Notes under the pieces: model-generated | The model's database searches: none | Seen by the model: only the letters and a program-made list of their open reading frames with translations | What the model was told of the DNA's origin: nothing | Position numbers and translations under genes: made by a program | From: Gammaproteobacteria bacterium | GTDB lineage: Bacteria > Pseudomonadota > Gammaproteobacteria > Steroidobacterales > Steroidobacteraceae | Assembly: GCA_025357835.1 (NCBI GenBank) | Contig: JANYLM010000079.1 | Coordinates: 1 to 64,000 of the forward strand | DNA: 64,000 nt | Reading direction: 5' to 3' | Part shown: positions 17,256-25,447 of the stretch, piece after piece | Numbering within the stretch: position 1 is the first letter of the stretch | Layout: each line of letters starts with the position of its first letter

Positions 17256-18324
17256 TGCGTCCATCGAAGTCGGTCCAAACATGCTGCGCAAAATCGTACA
17301 GCTTGCAGCGCCGTACCGTGTTCCAGTAATAACGCCAGGTGAAGACTTCGGAATTCAGCCGTTCGTCCAGAGTGGCGGTCAGCCGCGCCTGCGCTTCTTT
17401 GAGGCGATACAGCGGGATTCCCATATTCACGTGGTGGGCGCCGTGCTCGAGAATGTAGTGGATCAGCCCGTCGAGCGGGCGCATGAGCTTGACATGCACC
17501 GTGGTCGTGGCATAACCGGCGTTCGCCGACCACTCATCGCGCCGTTCGTACCAGGCCACGCGGGGGTGAGTGTGCTGTACGTAGATGACAAAGCCCATCA
17601 AGCAATTCCATAAAAAGAACGGCACCACGAAGCCGAATGCCAGCAGCGACCAGATCGACTTACCGCTGTAGACACCCCAGACAATCAAGCCGCCGACCCA
17701 AAGGATGCCGAAGGCCGCCACCAGCAAGCTGTCCCAGGTGTAGCTGATGCGTCGGGTGGTTACATGCTTGCGTCCCGGGAAGAAGAGTTTCTTCCACCAC
17801 ATCTCGATCATGTAGTACACGCCCTGACCGACGCCGCTGCGGTAAATGCGCTCCAGGCGGCGCCGAATCCAAGGCAGACGTGCAAACTCGGCGGGTGAAT
17901 AGGGTGTCCAAACGTAATCGCGGCCCTTCAGATTGGTGAAGCCGTGATGCGCGAGATTATGGCCGATTTCCCATAGGCTGTACGGCGTCAAGGACGGCAA
18001 GAATGCAATTCTGCCGATCCATTTGTTGAGTGTCTTGTTGGGCGTGTAGGAGCCGTGGCAGGCATCGTGACCGATCACGAATAAGCGAGCGATCCACAGG
18101 GCGGCCACCAGCGATGCGAATACTTTCACCCACCAGGCTTCCACCACCAGCAAACTGGCGATGGACACACCCAGCACCAGCCAGTCGAGGAAAAACCAAA
18201 TGATGGGTGTGGCAATGCCGCGCTCGATCGTGAACGGCTGCAGTAATTTTTGAAATTTGAAGCGCGACTTGTCGAGAGATTGGGCCAATCCGTTTTCTGC
18301 TTCAGGTTTGGGGGGTGTTTGCAT
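17224..18324 (-). CDS. Membrane fatty acid desaturase (delta-12/omega-6 type)
   Basis: Di-iron membrane enzyme that introduces a cis double bond into acyl chains of membrane lipids. All three histidine boxes are present: HDACHGS, HNLAHHGFTN and EHGAHHVN, with the intervening hydrophobic segments giving four membrane passes. The 366-residue length fits. Segments SLTPYSLWEIGHNLAHH and VQHTHPRVAWYERRDEW resemble omega-6/delta-12 desaturases, but regiospecificity cannot be read from sequence alone. ATG 18324; a perfect TATAAT sits about 57 bp upstream on the same strand, so the gene is probably transcribed alone. The 3' end overlaps btuD by 32 bp. Confidence 0.88.
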   Translation of the reverse strand: MQTPPKPEAENGLAQSLDKSRFKFQKLLQPFTIERGIATPIIWFFLDWLVLGVSIASLLVVEAWWVKVFASLVAALWIARLFVIGHDACHGSYTPNKTLNKWIGRIAFLPSLTPYSLWEIGHNLAHHGFTNLKGRDYVWTPYSPAEFARLPWIRRRLERIYRSGVGQGVYYMIEMWWKKLFFPGRKHVTTRRISYTWDSLLVAAFGILWVGGLIVWGVYSGKSIWSLLAFGFVVPFFLWNCLMGFVIYVQHTHPRVAWYERRDEWSANAGYATTTVHVKLMRPLDGLIHYILEHGAHHVNMGIPLYRLKEAQARLTATLDERLNSEVFTWRYYWNTVRRCKLYDFAQHVWTDFDGRITSEPLVQGR

Positions 18325-18380
18325 TCAAAAACTCCGGCCTTCACACGAATAAGGGCCCCGGATCAACGGGTTAACTTCGC

Positions 18381-18409
18381 ATTATACGCCAGTTGAGGCT
18401 GATGATTAA
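18381..18409 (-). promoter_or_regulatory. Probable sigma70 promoter of the desaturase gene
   Basis: Minus strand: TTAATC, a 17-bp spacer, then a consensus TATAAT at 18386-18381. The -35 matches only about three of six bases. Transcription would start near 18374, giving a leader of about 50 nt. Cold or membrane-fluidity control would be usual for such genes, but nothing in the sequence shows it. Confidence 0.5.
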
Positions 18410-18428
18410 GGATTTGCGGCGGCGAGGC

Positions 18429-18968
18429 TCAGGCCGTCTCGGCATCGGGCCAGAGCAGAACCCCTAGGTGCTCACACGCCTCGATAAGCGCCGTGGCGGC
18501 CTCCCGAGTGCTGGCATCCAGGCGCCGATCGTGCGTGAGTAGCCAAGTGAGCCGGGCCCGCCGTGAACGGGCGGATGGTTCGCTGTCGAAAAGCGCCGGG
18601 AAAAGCCCCAAAGCATCGACGAATTCACGCATGGCCGCGGTGGATGGGGCGTTCGGCGCGGGTGTTAGGAGCAATTTGAGCCATGTCACGCAGCGCTTGG
18701 CGAGGCCGGCACGAGTGATTCCCATACTGGTGCGGCGTCGCGATTCCCCGTCCGCCAGAGAGTCCGCGAGATTGCGATAGCGTTCCACCGCCGCTTCGTC
18801 CGCCGGTAGGGCAGGGCTGGCATCGGCCAACACCGATCGCAGCAAGTCGCCAAGCAGCAAGGAGAGCGACTCGGCCAAGAATCGCTGGCACTGTTCCGTG
18901 TCCGGTCGTGCCAATTGTTCCCAAGACAGTGGACCACCAAGTCGTCTGGCGTTCGGTGACTTTGACAT
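18429..18968 (-). CDS. Hypothetical protein
   Basis: A 179-residue soluble protein that I do not recognise. It is predicted almost entirely alpha-helical and rich in Ala, Leu and Arg. The N-terminal part (LSWEQLARPDTEQCQRFLAE) is followed by helices containing SLLLGDLLRSVL and ARLTWLLTHDRRLD. No signal peptide, membrane segment or catalytic motif is seen. ATG 18968 is preferred; an in-frame ATG at 18998 would add ten low-complexity residues. It is isolated: 104 bp downstream lies the desaturase start, and the divergent MBL gene starts 131 bp away. It could be a lineage-specific regulator or a spurious call, but the codon pattern looks coding. Confidence 0.6.
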   Translation of the reverse strand: MSKSPNARRLGGPLSWEQLARPDTEQCQRFLAESLSLLLGDLLRSVLADASPALPADEAAVERYRNLADSLADGESRRRTSMGITRAGLAKRCVTWLKLLLTPAPNAPSTAAMREFVDALGLFPALFDSEPSARSRRARLTWLLTHDRRLDASTREAATALIEACEHLGVLLWPDAETA

Positions 18969-19099
18969 GGCTCCCAGTGTAGCGGCTCCGCCGCCCATCG
19001 CAACTATGTCAAAATGCGACGAAGGTCACCGACATTAAGAATATTCGCAAAAACACCGGCGCCGGCCTTTGGGGTGCGTCACTCGTTGCCGGGAAGTGC

Positions 19100-19909
19100 G
19101 TGCCGTTGGCGCCCGGCGTGCGCCGTATTGTTGCCGGCAACGCAGGCCTGATGACCGGCCCCGGCACCAACACCTACTTGCTCGGACACCGTGAAGTCGC
19201 GGTCCTGGATCCAGGGCCCGACGATGCGCGGCACCTGGACGCCATTTTGGCGGCTGCCGGCCCTGCCATTCGTTGGATTATCGTAACCCACACGCATCCG
19301 GACCATTCACCGCTGACGCGCCGGCTCGCCGCACACAGCGGCGCGCGAGTCATCGGCTTGCCGCCTCCCGACGACGGCCGACAAGACGCGACCTTCGCAC
19401 CCCAGCACCTGCCTTTCGACGGCGAGAGCCTGTCGCTCGATGACTGCCTTTTGACCGCCATCCATACTCCCGGACATGCTTCGAATTGCGTGTGCTACTT
19501 ATTGGCGGGCGAGCGGCTGCTGTTCACCGGCGATCATGTGCTCGAAGGCGTGTCACCGGTGATTCTACCGCCCGACGGCGATATGTCGGCGTATCTGTTG
19601 TCGCTCGAAAAACTACAATCGCATGATTTCGAGCGCATAGCTCCCGGGCATGGAGGCCTCATGGAAAGCGGCAAGGCAGTCCTTGCTGAACTGCGCACGC
19701 ATCGGCTGAATCGCGAGGAGAAGGTGTTGCGTGCCCTGCGCCAACTGATTGCCGCCACGCTCGATGAGCTCACCGCGGTGGTTTACGACGACGTGGCGGT
19801 CGAGCGGCACCGCTGGGCGCGGCTGACCTTGACGGCCCACCTGATCAAGCTGGCACGCGAGCACCGCGCCGGCGAACACGACGGCCTCTGGCGGCTCATC
19901 CAATCATGA
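19100..19909 (+). CDS. Metallo-beta-lactamase-fold hydrolase (LACTB2-like)
   Basis: A 269-residue MBL-superfamily hydrolase. Metal-binding motif THTHPDHSP (HxHxDH) lies near residue 60, with later ligands in HTPGHASNC, TGDHVL and APGHG. The opening MTGPGTNTYLLG and the C-terminal winged-helix-like tail (HRLNREEKVLRALRQLI) match the LACTB2 group, known for endoribonuclease or hydrolase activities; the true substrate is unknown. The start is GTG 19100; no ATG is in frame upstream, and the homologous N-terminus begins about here. The stop overlaps the double ABC ATPase by 4 bp, so the two are translationally coupled. Confidence 0.88.
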   Translation: MPLAPGVRRIVAGNAGLMTGPGTNTYLLGHREVAVLDPGPDDARHLDAILAAAGPAIRWIIVTHTHPDHSPLTRRLAAHSGARVIGLPPPDDGRQDATFAPQHLPFDGESLSLDDCLLTAIHTPGHASNCVCYLLAGERLLFTGDHVLEGVSPVILPPDGDMSAYLLSLEKLQSHDFERIAPGHGGLMESGKAVLAELRTHRLNREEKVLRALRQLIAATLDELTAVVYDDVAVERHRWARLTLTAHLIKLAREHRAGEHDGLWRLIQS

Positions 19910-21435
19910 CGGATCGGCTCGCTATCTCGCTGCACGCGGTGAGCGTGCGGCGCGGCGGCAAATGGGTTTTGCGCGATGTGGCGTGGCGCCTGCGGGCCGG
20001 AGAGCGCTGGGCCTTGCTGGGCGACAACGGCGCCGGCAAGACGCAATTGCTCAAGCTGCTCTGCGGCGACGTCTGGCCGACTCCCGGCGGCGCCGAAAAG
20101 CCGCCTTACGCGGGCGGGCGACTCGGCGACGGGCGAAGTTACCGAGTAGGGCGCCAGTCGGTCGACCTGATCGACGCCAAGCACCGGATTGCCTATGTCG
20201 GCGCCGAACAGCAGGACAAATATGCGCGCTACGCTTGGAACCTGCGGGTGCGCGACCTGGTGGCCACCGGGCTGCATCGCACGGATTTGCTGCTAATGCC
20301 CGTTACAGCGCCGCAGGCTAATCGGGTCGCCGCCACTTTGCGAATGTGCGGCATGGCCCCGCATGCGCCCCGTGAGTTCCTGTCCCTATCTTACGGCCAA
20401 AAGCGTCTTGCCCTGCTGGCGCGCGCGCTGGTACAGGATCCGGACTGGCTGTTGCTGGACGAGTTATACAACGGACTCGACAGCGACTATCGGCGGCGCA
20501 TCGACACCGTACTCGCCGCCGCCGCAGGCCGCGGCCAGTCTTGGGTGGCGACCGCGCATCGAGCGGCCGACGTGCCGCTGGGAACCCGTCGCCTGCTGGA
20601 ACTGGCGGCGGGAAGGGTGCATGCCCTTAAGCGTATTCGACCGGCAGATCTGGCGAGTCTCGCGAAACGCGCCGGTGAAAACCCGAAAGTTCCCGCGCGC
20701 GTGCAGAAGGGCGAGGTGAGGCCGAGAAACGCCGGGGTGTGGGCAGGTGATGGCGTGCTGGTGCGCTTGTCGCAAGTCGATTTGTACGTCGATTATCGGC
20801 CGGTGCTGCGCGATCTCGATTGGCAATTGCGACGCGGCGAGCACTGGGCGGTATACGGCGCGAATGGAGCTGGAAAATCCAGTTTTCTGAAGCTGCTATA
20901 CGGCGATCTAGCGCCGGCCGCGGGCGGACGCATGGAGCGCACCGGATTTCCAAAAGGGACACCCATCGCGCAATGGAAGCGGCAGGTAGGCTATGTCTCG
21001 CCGGACTTGCAAAGCGACTATGCAGTCGATGTCACGGTGTCCGACCTGGTGGCCAGCGGACGCTACGCCAGCATCGGTCTCGTGGATGCAGCGACGGCCG
21101 AGGATCGTCGAGCGGCGGCGTATTGGCTCAGGTTTTTCGGCCTACTGTCCGTCGCCAATCGCCGGCCGCGGGAGCTGTCGTATGGACAGCTGCGACGTGC
21201 GCTCATTGCGCGCGCCATGACGGCCGATGCGCGCATTCTGTTGCTCGATGAGCCCCTGACCGGTCTCGACCCCGCGCAGCGCGCAATCATGAAAAGATTG
21301 CTGGAACGCCTCATGAAGCAGCTCACGCTGATCGTCGCCGTGCACCACTCGGAAGATTTGCCGCGCGGCATGACGCACGGTTTGCGTTTACATAATCGGC
21401 GCGCGTACGCGGTGGGTTCCTATTCTGCGACTTGA
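19906..21435 (+). CDS. Double-domain ABC ATPase (ModF/PhrA-like)
   Basis: A 509-residue protein with two complete ABC domains and no membrane segment. Domain 1: Walker A GDNGAGKT, signature LSYGQKR, and Walker B LLLDELYNGLD, where the usual P after DE is L. Domain 2: Walker A GANGAGKS, signature LSYGQLRRALIARA, Walker B LLLDEPLTGLD, and H-loop VAVHHSED. This arrangement fits the ModF type (found near molybdate genes in other bacteria) better than ABC-F factors, which have a characteristic linker. No permease or molybdate gene is nearby. ATG 19906 overlaps the MBL stop. Its function here is unknown; soluble ATPase roles are possible. Confidence 0.85.
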   Translation: MTDRLAISLHAVSVRRGGKWVLRDVAWRLRAGERWALLGDNGAGKTQLLKLLCGDVWPTPGGAEKPPYAGGRLGDGRSYRVGRQSVDLIDAKHRIAYVGAEQQDKYARYAWNLRVRDLVATGLHRTDLLLMPVTAPQANRVAATLRMCGMAPHAPREFLSLSYGQKRLALLARALVQDPDWLLLDELYNGLDSDYRRRIDTVLAAAAGRGQSWVATAHRAADVPLGTRRLLELAAGRVHALKRIRPADLASLAKRAGENPKVPARVQKGEVRPRNAGVWAGDGVLVRLSQVDLYVDYRPVLRDLDWQLRRGEHWAVYGANGAGKSSFLKLLYGDLAPAAGGRMERTGFPKGTPIAQWKRQVGYVSPDLQSDYAVDVTVSDLVASGRYASIGLVDAATAEDRRAAAYWLRFFGLLSVANRRPRELSYGQLRRALIARAMTADARILLLDEPLTGLDPAQRAIMKRLLERLMKQLTLIVAVHHSEDLPRGMTHGLRLHNRRAYAVGSYSAT

Positions 21436-21503
21436 GTCTGCGGCAAGACTCGGCATGGCCGGCAAAACTGTCATCCTTGGAAGTCGGACTAAGGGTGGAG
21501 ATT

Positions 21504-21863
21504 ATGTTGCGTGTCACGGCGGTAGCGGTAGTCCTTGGAAGCTTGGGCCTGGGCGGTTGCAGCCACTCCGGGTATGCCATGCGCTCGGTGCCGCGCATCG
21601 CGGCGGACAATGTCGGAAAACCGGTGAACCGATTGCAGGAGGCATTCGGCGACCCGCGTAAAATCGACCAAACGTCGACGAAGTGGCTGTACGTGTGGTT
21701 TCTTCCGCAGAAACCTCCGGGCGCTCCAACCGGTTTCCATGGCTGCGAGATGGAAGTCACCGTCGACGCGCGCTCCCAGCGTGTGCTGGGCTATTCTTTG
21801 TCGGACATCGGATGGTCCAATTGCCGCGAAGTGGAGCGTCGGATTCGCGTAGCGGAGCTGTAG
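21504..21863 (+). CDS. Small lipoprotein
   Basis: A 119-residue predicted lipoprotein. A lipoprotein signal peptide (MLRVTAVAVVLGSLGLGGC) ends at the lipobox Cys19, and Ser at +2 suggests outer-membrane sorting. The mature domain of about 100 residues contains RLQEAFGDPRKIDQTSTKW, followed by a beta-rich part with two further cysteines. I do not recognise a named family. ATG 21504 has GGTGGAG four bases upstream, excluding the longer frame from 21432 that overlaps the ABC gene. Confidence 0.8.
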   Translation: MLRVTAVAVVLGSLGLGGCSHSGYAMRSVPRIAADNVGKPVNRLQEAFGDPRKIDQTSTKWLYVWFLPQKPPGAPTGFHGCEMEVTVDARSQRVLGYSLSDIGWSNCREVERRIRVAEL

Positions 21864-21897
21864 CGCCGCGGACTGCGAGAACGGCTGCGTTTCTCGA

Positions 21898-21903
21898 TAC
21901 AAT
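21898..21903 (+). promoter_or_regulatory. Candidate -10 element upstream of the membrane TPR gene
   Basis: TACAAT (five of six consensus bases) in the context TCGATACAATAT, 43 bp before the TTG start at 21947. No convincing -35 is seen 16-18 bp upstream, so this is a tentative promoter. Confidence 0.4.
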
Positions 21904-21946
21904 ATCCGGCCTTGAGGCCCCAGGGGCCGCGAGCACCTGGAGATAA

Positions 21947-22690
21947 TTGCCGTTGTACGTCATTCCGATTCTGTCAATCGCCGTCCAGGCCGGCTTGATC
22001 GTTCATGTGATCAAGACGGGGCGAAATATGCTTTGGATCTGGGCCATCGCCCTGCTGCCCTTGGTCGGGTCCATCGCCTATGCCGCGGTGGAGATCCTGC
22101 CGGCGATTTTGGGCGGTAGAACCGCGCATCGCGCCAAATCGGGAGTACGGCGCATGATGGACCCCGACCGCGACTTGCGCCGCGCCAGTGCCGAGGTGGA
22201 GATTTCCGGCAACGTGGATGCGCGGCGCAGGCTCGCCGAGGAACTGCTCGAGCGCAAGCAGTACGATGCCGCCATCGACGTCTTTGTAGGTGGATTGAAG
22301 GGTGTTTTCGAACACGATCCAACCTTGTTGCTGGGCTTGGCGCGGGCGCATTTCAGTAAACAGCAATTCGCCGCCGCCCAAGCCACCCTCGAACGATTGA
22401 CGCAACACAATCCCGATTTTAGATCCGCGGATATGCAATTGCTGTATGCCCGCGCCCTCGAGGCGCAGAACGCACTCGAGGAGGCGGAACATGTCTATGC
22501 GAAGCTGGCACCGGGGTATCCGGGCGCGGAAGCGCGCCTGCGCTACGGGGTGTTGCTCAAGCGCCGCGGCAAATTGCCGGAGGCGCACAGCGTTCTCAAG
22601 GATTTGCTTGACGGTGCCAAGTTGGGTCCGCCGCACTATCGCAAGGCCCAGGCCGAGTGGTTGGAGCGCGCCAGACGCGAATTGAGCTAG
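21947..22690 (+). CDS. Membrane-anchored tetratricopeptide-repeat protein
   Basis: A 247-residue protein. Two hydrophobic segments at the N-terminus (about residues 4-22 and 28-52, LWIWAIALLPLVGSIAYAA) anchor it in the inner membrane. The rest is helical repeats of TPR type, e.g. LAEELLERKQYDAAIDVF, LLGLARAHFSKQQFAAAQAT and LRYGVLLKRRGKLPEAHSVL, likely facing the cytoplasm. The start is TTG 21947 (GGAG four bases upstream) or TTG 21953; both are non-ATG. No enzyme domain is present; a protein-interaction role is inferred. The next lipoprotein gene starts 38 bp after its stop. Confidence 0.82.
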   Translation: MPLYVIPILSIAVQAGLIVHVIKTGRNMLWIWAIALLPLVGSIAYAAVEILPAILGGRTAHRAKSGVRRMMDPDRDLRRASAEVEISGNVDARRRLAEELLERKQYDAAIDVFVGGLKGVFEHDPTLLLGLARAHFSKQQFAAAQATLERLTQHNPDFRSADMQLLYARALEAQNALEEAEHVYAKLAPGYPGAEARLRYGVLLKRRGKLPEAHSVLKDLLDGAKLGPPHYRKAQAEWLERARRELS

Positions 22691-22693
22691 AAT
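22688..22693 (+). promoter_or_regulatory. Candidate -10 element of the lipoprotein gene at 22729
   Basis: TAGAAT (five of six consensus bases), which includes the TAG stop codon of the preceding TPR gene. Transcription would begin near 22700, leaving a leader of about 29 nt with GGAGAGG. The -35 region is not convincing. Confidence 0.4.
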
Positions 22694-22728
22694 CCGCGCC
22701 TGTGTTCCGCAAAGGAGAGGATTTCCCC

Positions 22729-23343
22729 ATGCAAATGATTCAACGAGTCAGTCGCTACGCCCTGATTTCCATGGTGGCCATCGTCCTGGCGGCATGCGCC
22801 GGCCAAAAAGAGCCGGCACAGAAACTAATCGGCGACATCGAGTCGACGGTGACCGCTGCGTCGGCTGAAGCCGCGAAATACGTGCCCGATCAGCTGGCTG
22901 ACGTTCAAGCCAAGCTCGGCGCCCTGAAAGCATCCTTCGACAAGCAGGACTACGCGGGCGTCGTAACCGCAGCACCCGCGGTGTTGAGCGAGGCGCAGGG
23001 GCTGGCGACGGCCGCTGCCGCCAAGAAGGACGCAGTCCTCAAGGCGCTCAATGATGAATGGTCCGGACTGGCCGGGTCGTTGCCTGGCGATGTCGCGGCG
23101 ATTCAGAGCCGCATCGATATGCTCAGCAAGAAATCGAACAAGAAGCTCGCCGCGGGCATCGACGTCGATGCGGCGAAAGTCGACGTCAGCGAAGCGACCT
23201 CGCTGTGGTCCAAGGCGCAAGCGGCGTTTGCCGGAGGCAATCTGGACGAGGCCGTGAGCACCGCGAAAGAAGTGAAGGCCAAGATCAAAGCCGTCGCGGC
23301 TTCCTTGAAGGTGGATTTGCCGCCGGCGGCTGCTGCGCAGTAA
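22729..23343 (+). CDS. Helical lipoprotein of unknown function
   Basis: A 204-residue predicted lipoprotein: signal peptide with lipobox VLAAC (Cys23), then a mature part that is almost entirely Ala/Lys-rich helix. It contains heptad-like stretches (QLADVQAKLGALKASFDKQ, AVSTAKEVKAKIKAVAASL) that suggest a helical bundle or coiled coil in the periplasm. No named family was recognised. ATG 22729 (GGAGAGG about 10 bases upstream) or ATG 22735. A long hairpin terminator follows the stop by about 23 bp. Confidence 0.78.
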   Translation: MQMIQRVSRYALISMVAIVLAACAGQKEPAQKLIGDIESTVTAASAEAAKYVPDQLADVQAKLGALKASFDKQDYAGVVTAAPAVLSEAQGLATAAAAKKDAVLKALNDEWSGLAGSLPGDVAAIQSRIDMLSKKSNKKLAAGIDVDAAKVDVSEATSLWSKAQAAFAGGNLDEAVSTAKEVKAKIKAVAASLKVDLPPAAAAQ

Positions 23344-23366
23344 GCCAGTCGGTATCGGGATTGAGA

Positions 23367-23406
23367 CGGGGACTGGGCCCGCAACTGGTCCGGTCCCCGC
23401 TTCTCT
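23367..23406 (+). terminator. Hairpin terminator between convergent genes
   Basis: A 13-bp stem (CGGGGACTGGGCC pairs with GGTCCGGTCCCCG using two G-T pairs), loop CGCAACT, followed by the pyrimidine-rich CTTCTCT. The T-run is weak, but the stem is strong and the site lies between the convergent lipoprotein and phzF-like genes. Confidence 0.6.
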
Positions 23407-23483
23407 GCAATGGATGGCATTTGCTCTCCTAGGCTTCCAGCGACGAGCAATACCGCAAGTTAGGGGCTAAATAAGCGCCACTC

Positions 23484-24422
23484 TTAAAGGGCCATGGTGC
23501 CTTCGCTGACTATGACCGCGGTGCCGCCGATATGTGCGGCGATCAATATGCCTTGATCTACCTCCAGCCTCACGTTCACTTGTCCCGGCCTTTTCATTTG
23601 CTGGCCCTGGCGGCCGACGAAGGTCGTCGAATTCTTGCCGAATTGGCCGAGATCCCAGAGGTAGGCCGCCAGCATGGCATGCGCGTTGCCGCTGACCGGA
23701 TCCTCGGGGATGCCGAGCGCCGGGCAGAACATGCGTGACTCCGTCGACCACTGATCCGAGTTTCGATTCAAGGCAAATACGAAAAACCCGTCCGCCCCCA
23801 ATTCGCTGCCGAGCGATTGCAGAGTGTCGAAATTCGGCGTGAGCGCGTCCAGTTGGCGAGCGTCGGCGACGGGTACGAGAAGCCGGGTGCTGCCCTTGCG
23901 AGCGACTCGCGCCGGCATAATCTCATGAAGCTGGGTTGCCGGCAGACGCAGCGCTTCGGCGACCCGCAGCGTGGTCTTGAACGGCAGCGGAGCATCCAGT
24001 TCCGGTGCGGTCTGGCGAAACTCTATGCGGGTCGCTGTGCCGGCGCCGGCTGGGTCGGCATGGGCGGTAACCTCGATGATGCCAGTGCCTGAGTGTTGGC
24101 GGCAGGCGCCGGAGTTGCGCCTGCCCAGGGCCAGCAGCACTGTGTGGGCAGCCACCGTCGCATGACCCACGAAGGGAGCTTCTTTGCGGGCATTGAAGAA
24201 GCGCAGGCGCAGGTCGTGATCCGGGCCATTCGCCGCCAGCACGAACGCCACTTCGGCGTGTGAAAATTCGCGTGCCACGGCCAGCAGAGTGGCGTCGCTT
24301 TGGCCGTCCGCGTCGAGCACGACAGTTGCCGGATTGCCCGTGAAACGTGTTGCCGTAAATGCGTCTACTTGGAAAATGCGCAAAAGTCTCTCCGCAGCCT
24401 GGGTCAGGAGTTTTGCACGCAT
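23484..24422 (-). CDS. PhzF-family isomerase
   Basis: A 312-residue cytoplasmic protein of the PhzF superfamily (diaminopimelate-epimerase fold, acid-base isomerases). Family signatures: QVDAFTATRFTGNPATVVL at the N-terminus, AREFSHAEVAFVL with the catalytic-position glutamate, APFVGHATVAAHTVLL, and EDPVSGNAHAMLAAYLW in the second half. Members outside phenazine clusters have mostly unknown substrates, and no phenazine genes occur here. ATG 24422; the conserved region begins about 13 residues later, so the start is approximate. It is divergent from the TPP-riboswitch operon. Confidence 0.88.
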   Translation of the reverse strand: MRAKLLTQAAERLLRIFQVDAFTATRFTGNPATVVLDADGQSDATLLAVAREFSHAEVAFVLAANGPDHDLRLRFFNARKEAPFVGHATVAAHTVLLALGRRNSGACRQHSGTGIIEVTAHADPAGAGTATRIEFRQTAPELDAPLPFKTTLRVAEALRLPATQLHEIMPARVARKGSTRLLVPVADARQLDALTPNFDTLQSLGSELGADGFFVFALNRNSDQWSTESRMFCPALGIPEDPVSGNAHAMLAAYLWDLGQFGKNSTTFVGRQGQQMKRPGQVNVRLEVDQGILIAAHIGGTAVIVSEGTMAL

Positions 24423-24446
24423 CCGCCCGGCAGGCTACACTTCTGT

Positions 24447-24556
24447 GAACCGAAGGGGTGGTCCGAAGAGGCCTGAGACGCGGGAAATCGAATACTCGAT
24501 CGGCCTGCGAACCCGTTGAACCTGACCCGGTTAATGCCGGCGTAGGGAGCAGGTAA
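24447..24556 (+). promoter_or_regulatory. TPP (THI-box) riboswitch
   Basis: Conserved blocks of the thiamine-pyrophosphate aptamer appear in order: AAGGGGTGG (about 24453-24461), CTGAGA at 24473-24478, ACCCGTTGAACCTGACCCGG at 24511-24530, and TTAATGCCGGCGTAGGGA ending near 24548. The purine-rich GGGAGCAGG at its 3' end is also the likely ribosome-binding site for the ATG at 24564. Sequestration of translation initiation is therefore the plausible control mode, though this is inference. It marks the downstream genes as thiamine-related. Confidence 0.95.
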
Positions 24557-24563
24557 ATCATAA

Positions 24564-24833
24564 ATGCGCGTGGCCGTAGAAATCAGCATGTACCCGTTGA
24601 CCGGTGAGTACCGGTTGCCCATCCAGGGCTTCATTGACCGTTTGAACACCCATCCGGGCCTTAAGGTGCGGACCAATGCACTGGCGACTCAGATTTGGGG
24701 TCCATTCGAGCGAGTCATGGCGATTCTGACGCAGGAGATGACGCGTTCAGCGGAAACCGCCGGCGCCCCGCAGCTGGTATTCGTCATGAAGGTCCTCCCG
24801 GGCTTAAGCGAACCGGACTCGGCGCCCCCGTGA
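24564..24833 (+). CDS. YkoF-like thiamine/HMP-binding protein
   Basis: An 89-residue single-domain protein of the MTH1187/YkoF-like thiamine-binding superfamily. Typical features are VAVEISMYPLTGEYRLPIQG at the start, with a strand-helix-strand pattern, and VRTNALATQIWGPFERVMAI in the second half. In Bacillus the related YkoF binds thiamine or its pyrimidine moiety. There is no signal peptide, so it is cytoplasmic. It is the first gene after the TPP riboswitch and ends one base into the start of the transporter gene. A buffering or delivery role in salvage is inferred. Confidence 0.88.
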   Translation: MRVAVEISMYPLTGEYRLPIQGFIDRLNTHPGLKVRTNALATQIWGPFERVMAILTQEMTRSAETAGAPQLVFVMKVLPGLSEPDSAPP

Positions 24834-25447
24834 TGCAGGTTCTTTCGGTCCAGCTCCTGAGCGCATGGCGCGACACGAGCGGGATCGAAATCATCGCGGC
24901 GGCGCTCGCCGTGGTGTATCTGGTTCTGGCAATTCGGCAGCGGCTGGCATGTTGGCTCGCCGCCTTCGTCAGTTCCGCACTGTATGTCTGGGTGCTCTTC
25001 GGGGCTCATCTATACATGGAGTCCGCACTGAATGCCTTTTATGCCGTCATGGCGATCTACGGATATTGGCAATGGCGGCGGGGCAGGGGCGGCGGCGCTC
25101 TGGCCGTGAGCCGCTGGCCGCTCGCGCGCCACTGGGCGGGCACCGTAGGCGTCGTCGCCTTGTCGGGCATCAGTTGGTATTTCCTACGGCGATTTACCCC
25201 GGCCGCATGGCCGTTCATGGATTCGATGGTGACGTGGTCCAGTGTGTTCGCCACCTTTCTGGTCGCGCGTAAGGTGTACGAAAACTGGCATTGGTGGCTG
25301 GTGATCGATTCCGTCAGCCTGTGCCTGTACTTTACGCGCGGCCTGTATCTCACCATGCTGCTGTTCAGCTTGTACTTGGTCTTGATCGCGATCGGGATGA
25401 GGCAGTGGCGACGCACCTTGCCGGCGGCCGTCTATGCTGCCGGATGA
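24833..25447 (+). CDS. pnuT: PnuC-family transporter, probably thiamine-specific (PnuT)
   Basis: A 204-residue inner-membrane protein of the PnuC vitamin-transporter family with about seven helices. Family-typical residues: VYLVLAIRQRLACWLAA, LYMESALNAFYAVMAIYGYWQW (conserved in PnuC-type proteins), and NWHWWLVIDSVSLCLYF. PnuC members move nicotinamide riboside; TPP-riboswitch-linked members (PnuT) move thiamine. The riboswitch and neighbours therefore decide the assignment. ATG 24833 shares a base with the preceding TGA (GTG 24830 is an alternative), and its last 14 bp overlap the kinase gene. Confidence 0.88.
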   Translation: MQVLSVQLLSAWRDTSGIEIIAAALAVVYLVLAIRQRLACWLAAFVSSALYVWVLFGAHLYMESALNAFYAVMAIYGYWQWRRGRGGGALAVSRWPLARHWAGTVGVVALSGISWYFLRRFTPAAWPFMDSMVTWSSVFATFLVARKVYENWHWWLVIDSVSLCLYFTRGLYLTMLLFSLYLVLIAIGMRQWRRTLPAAVYAAG

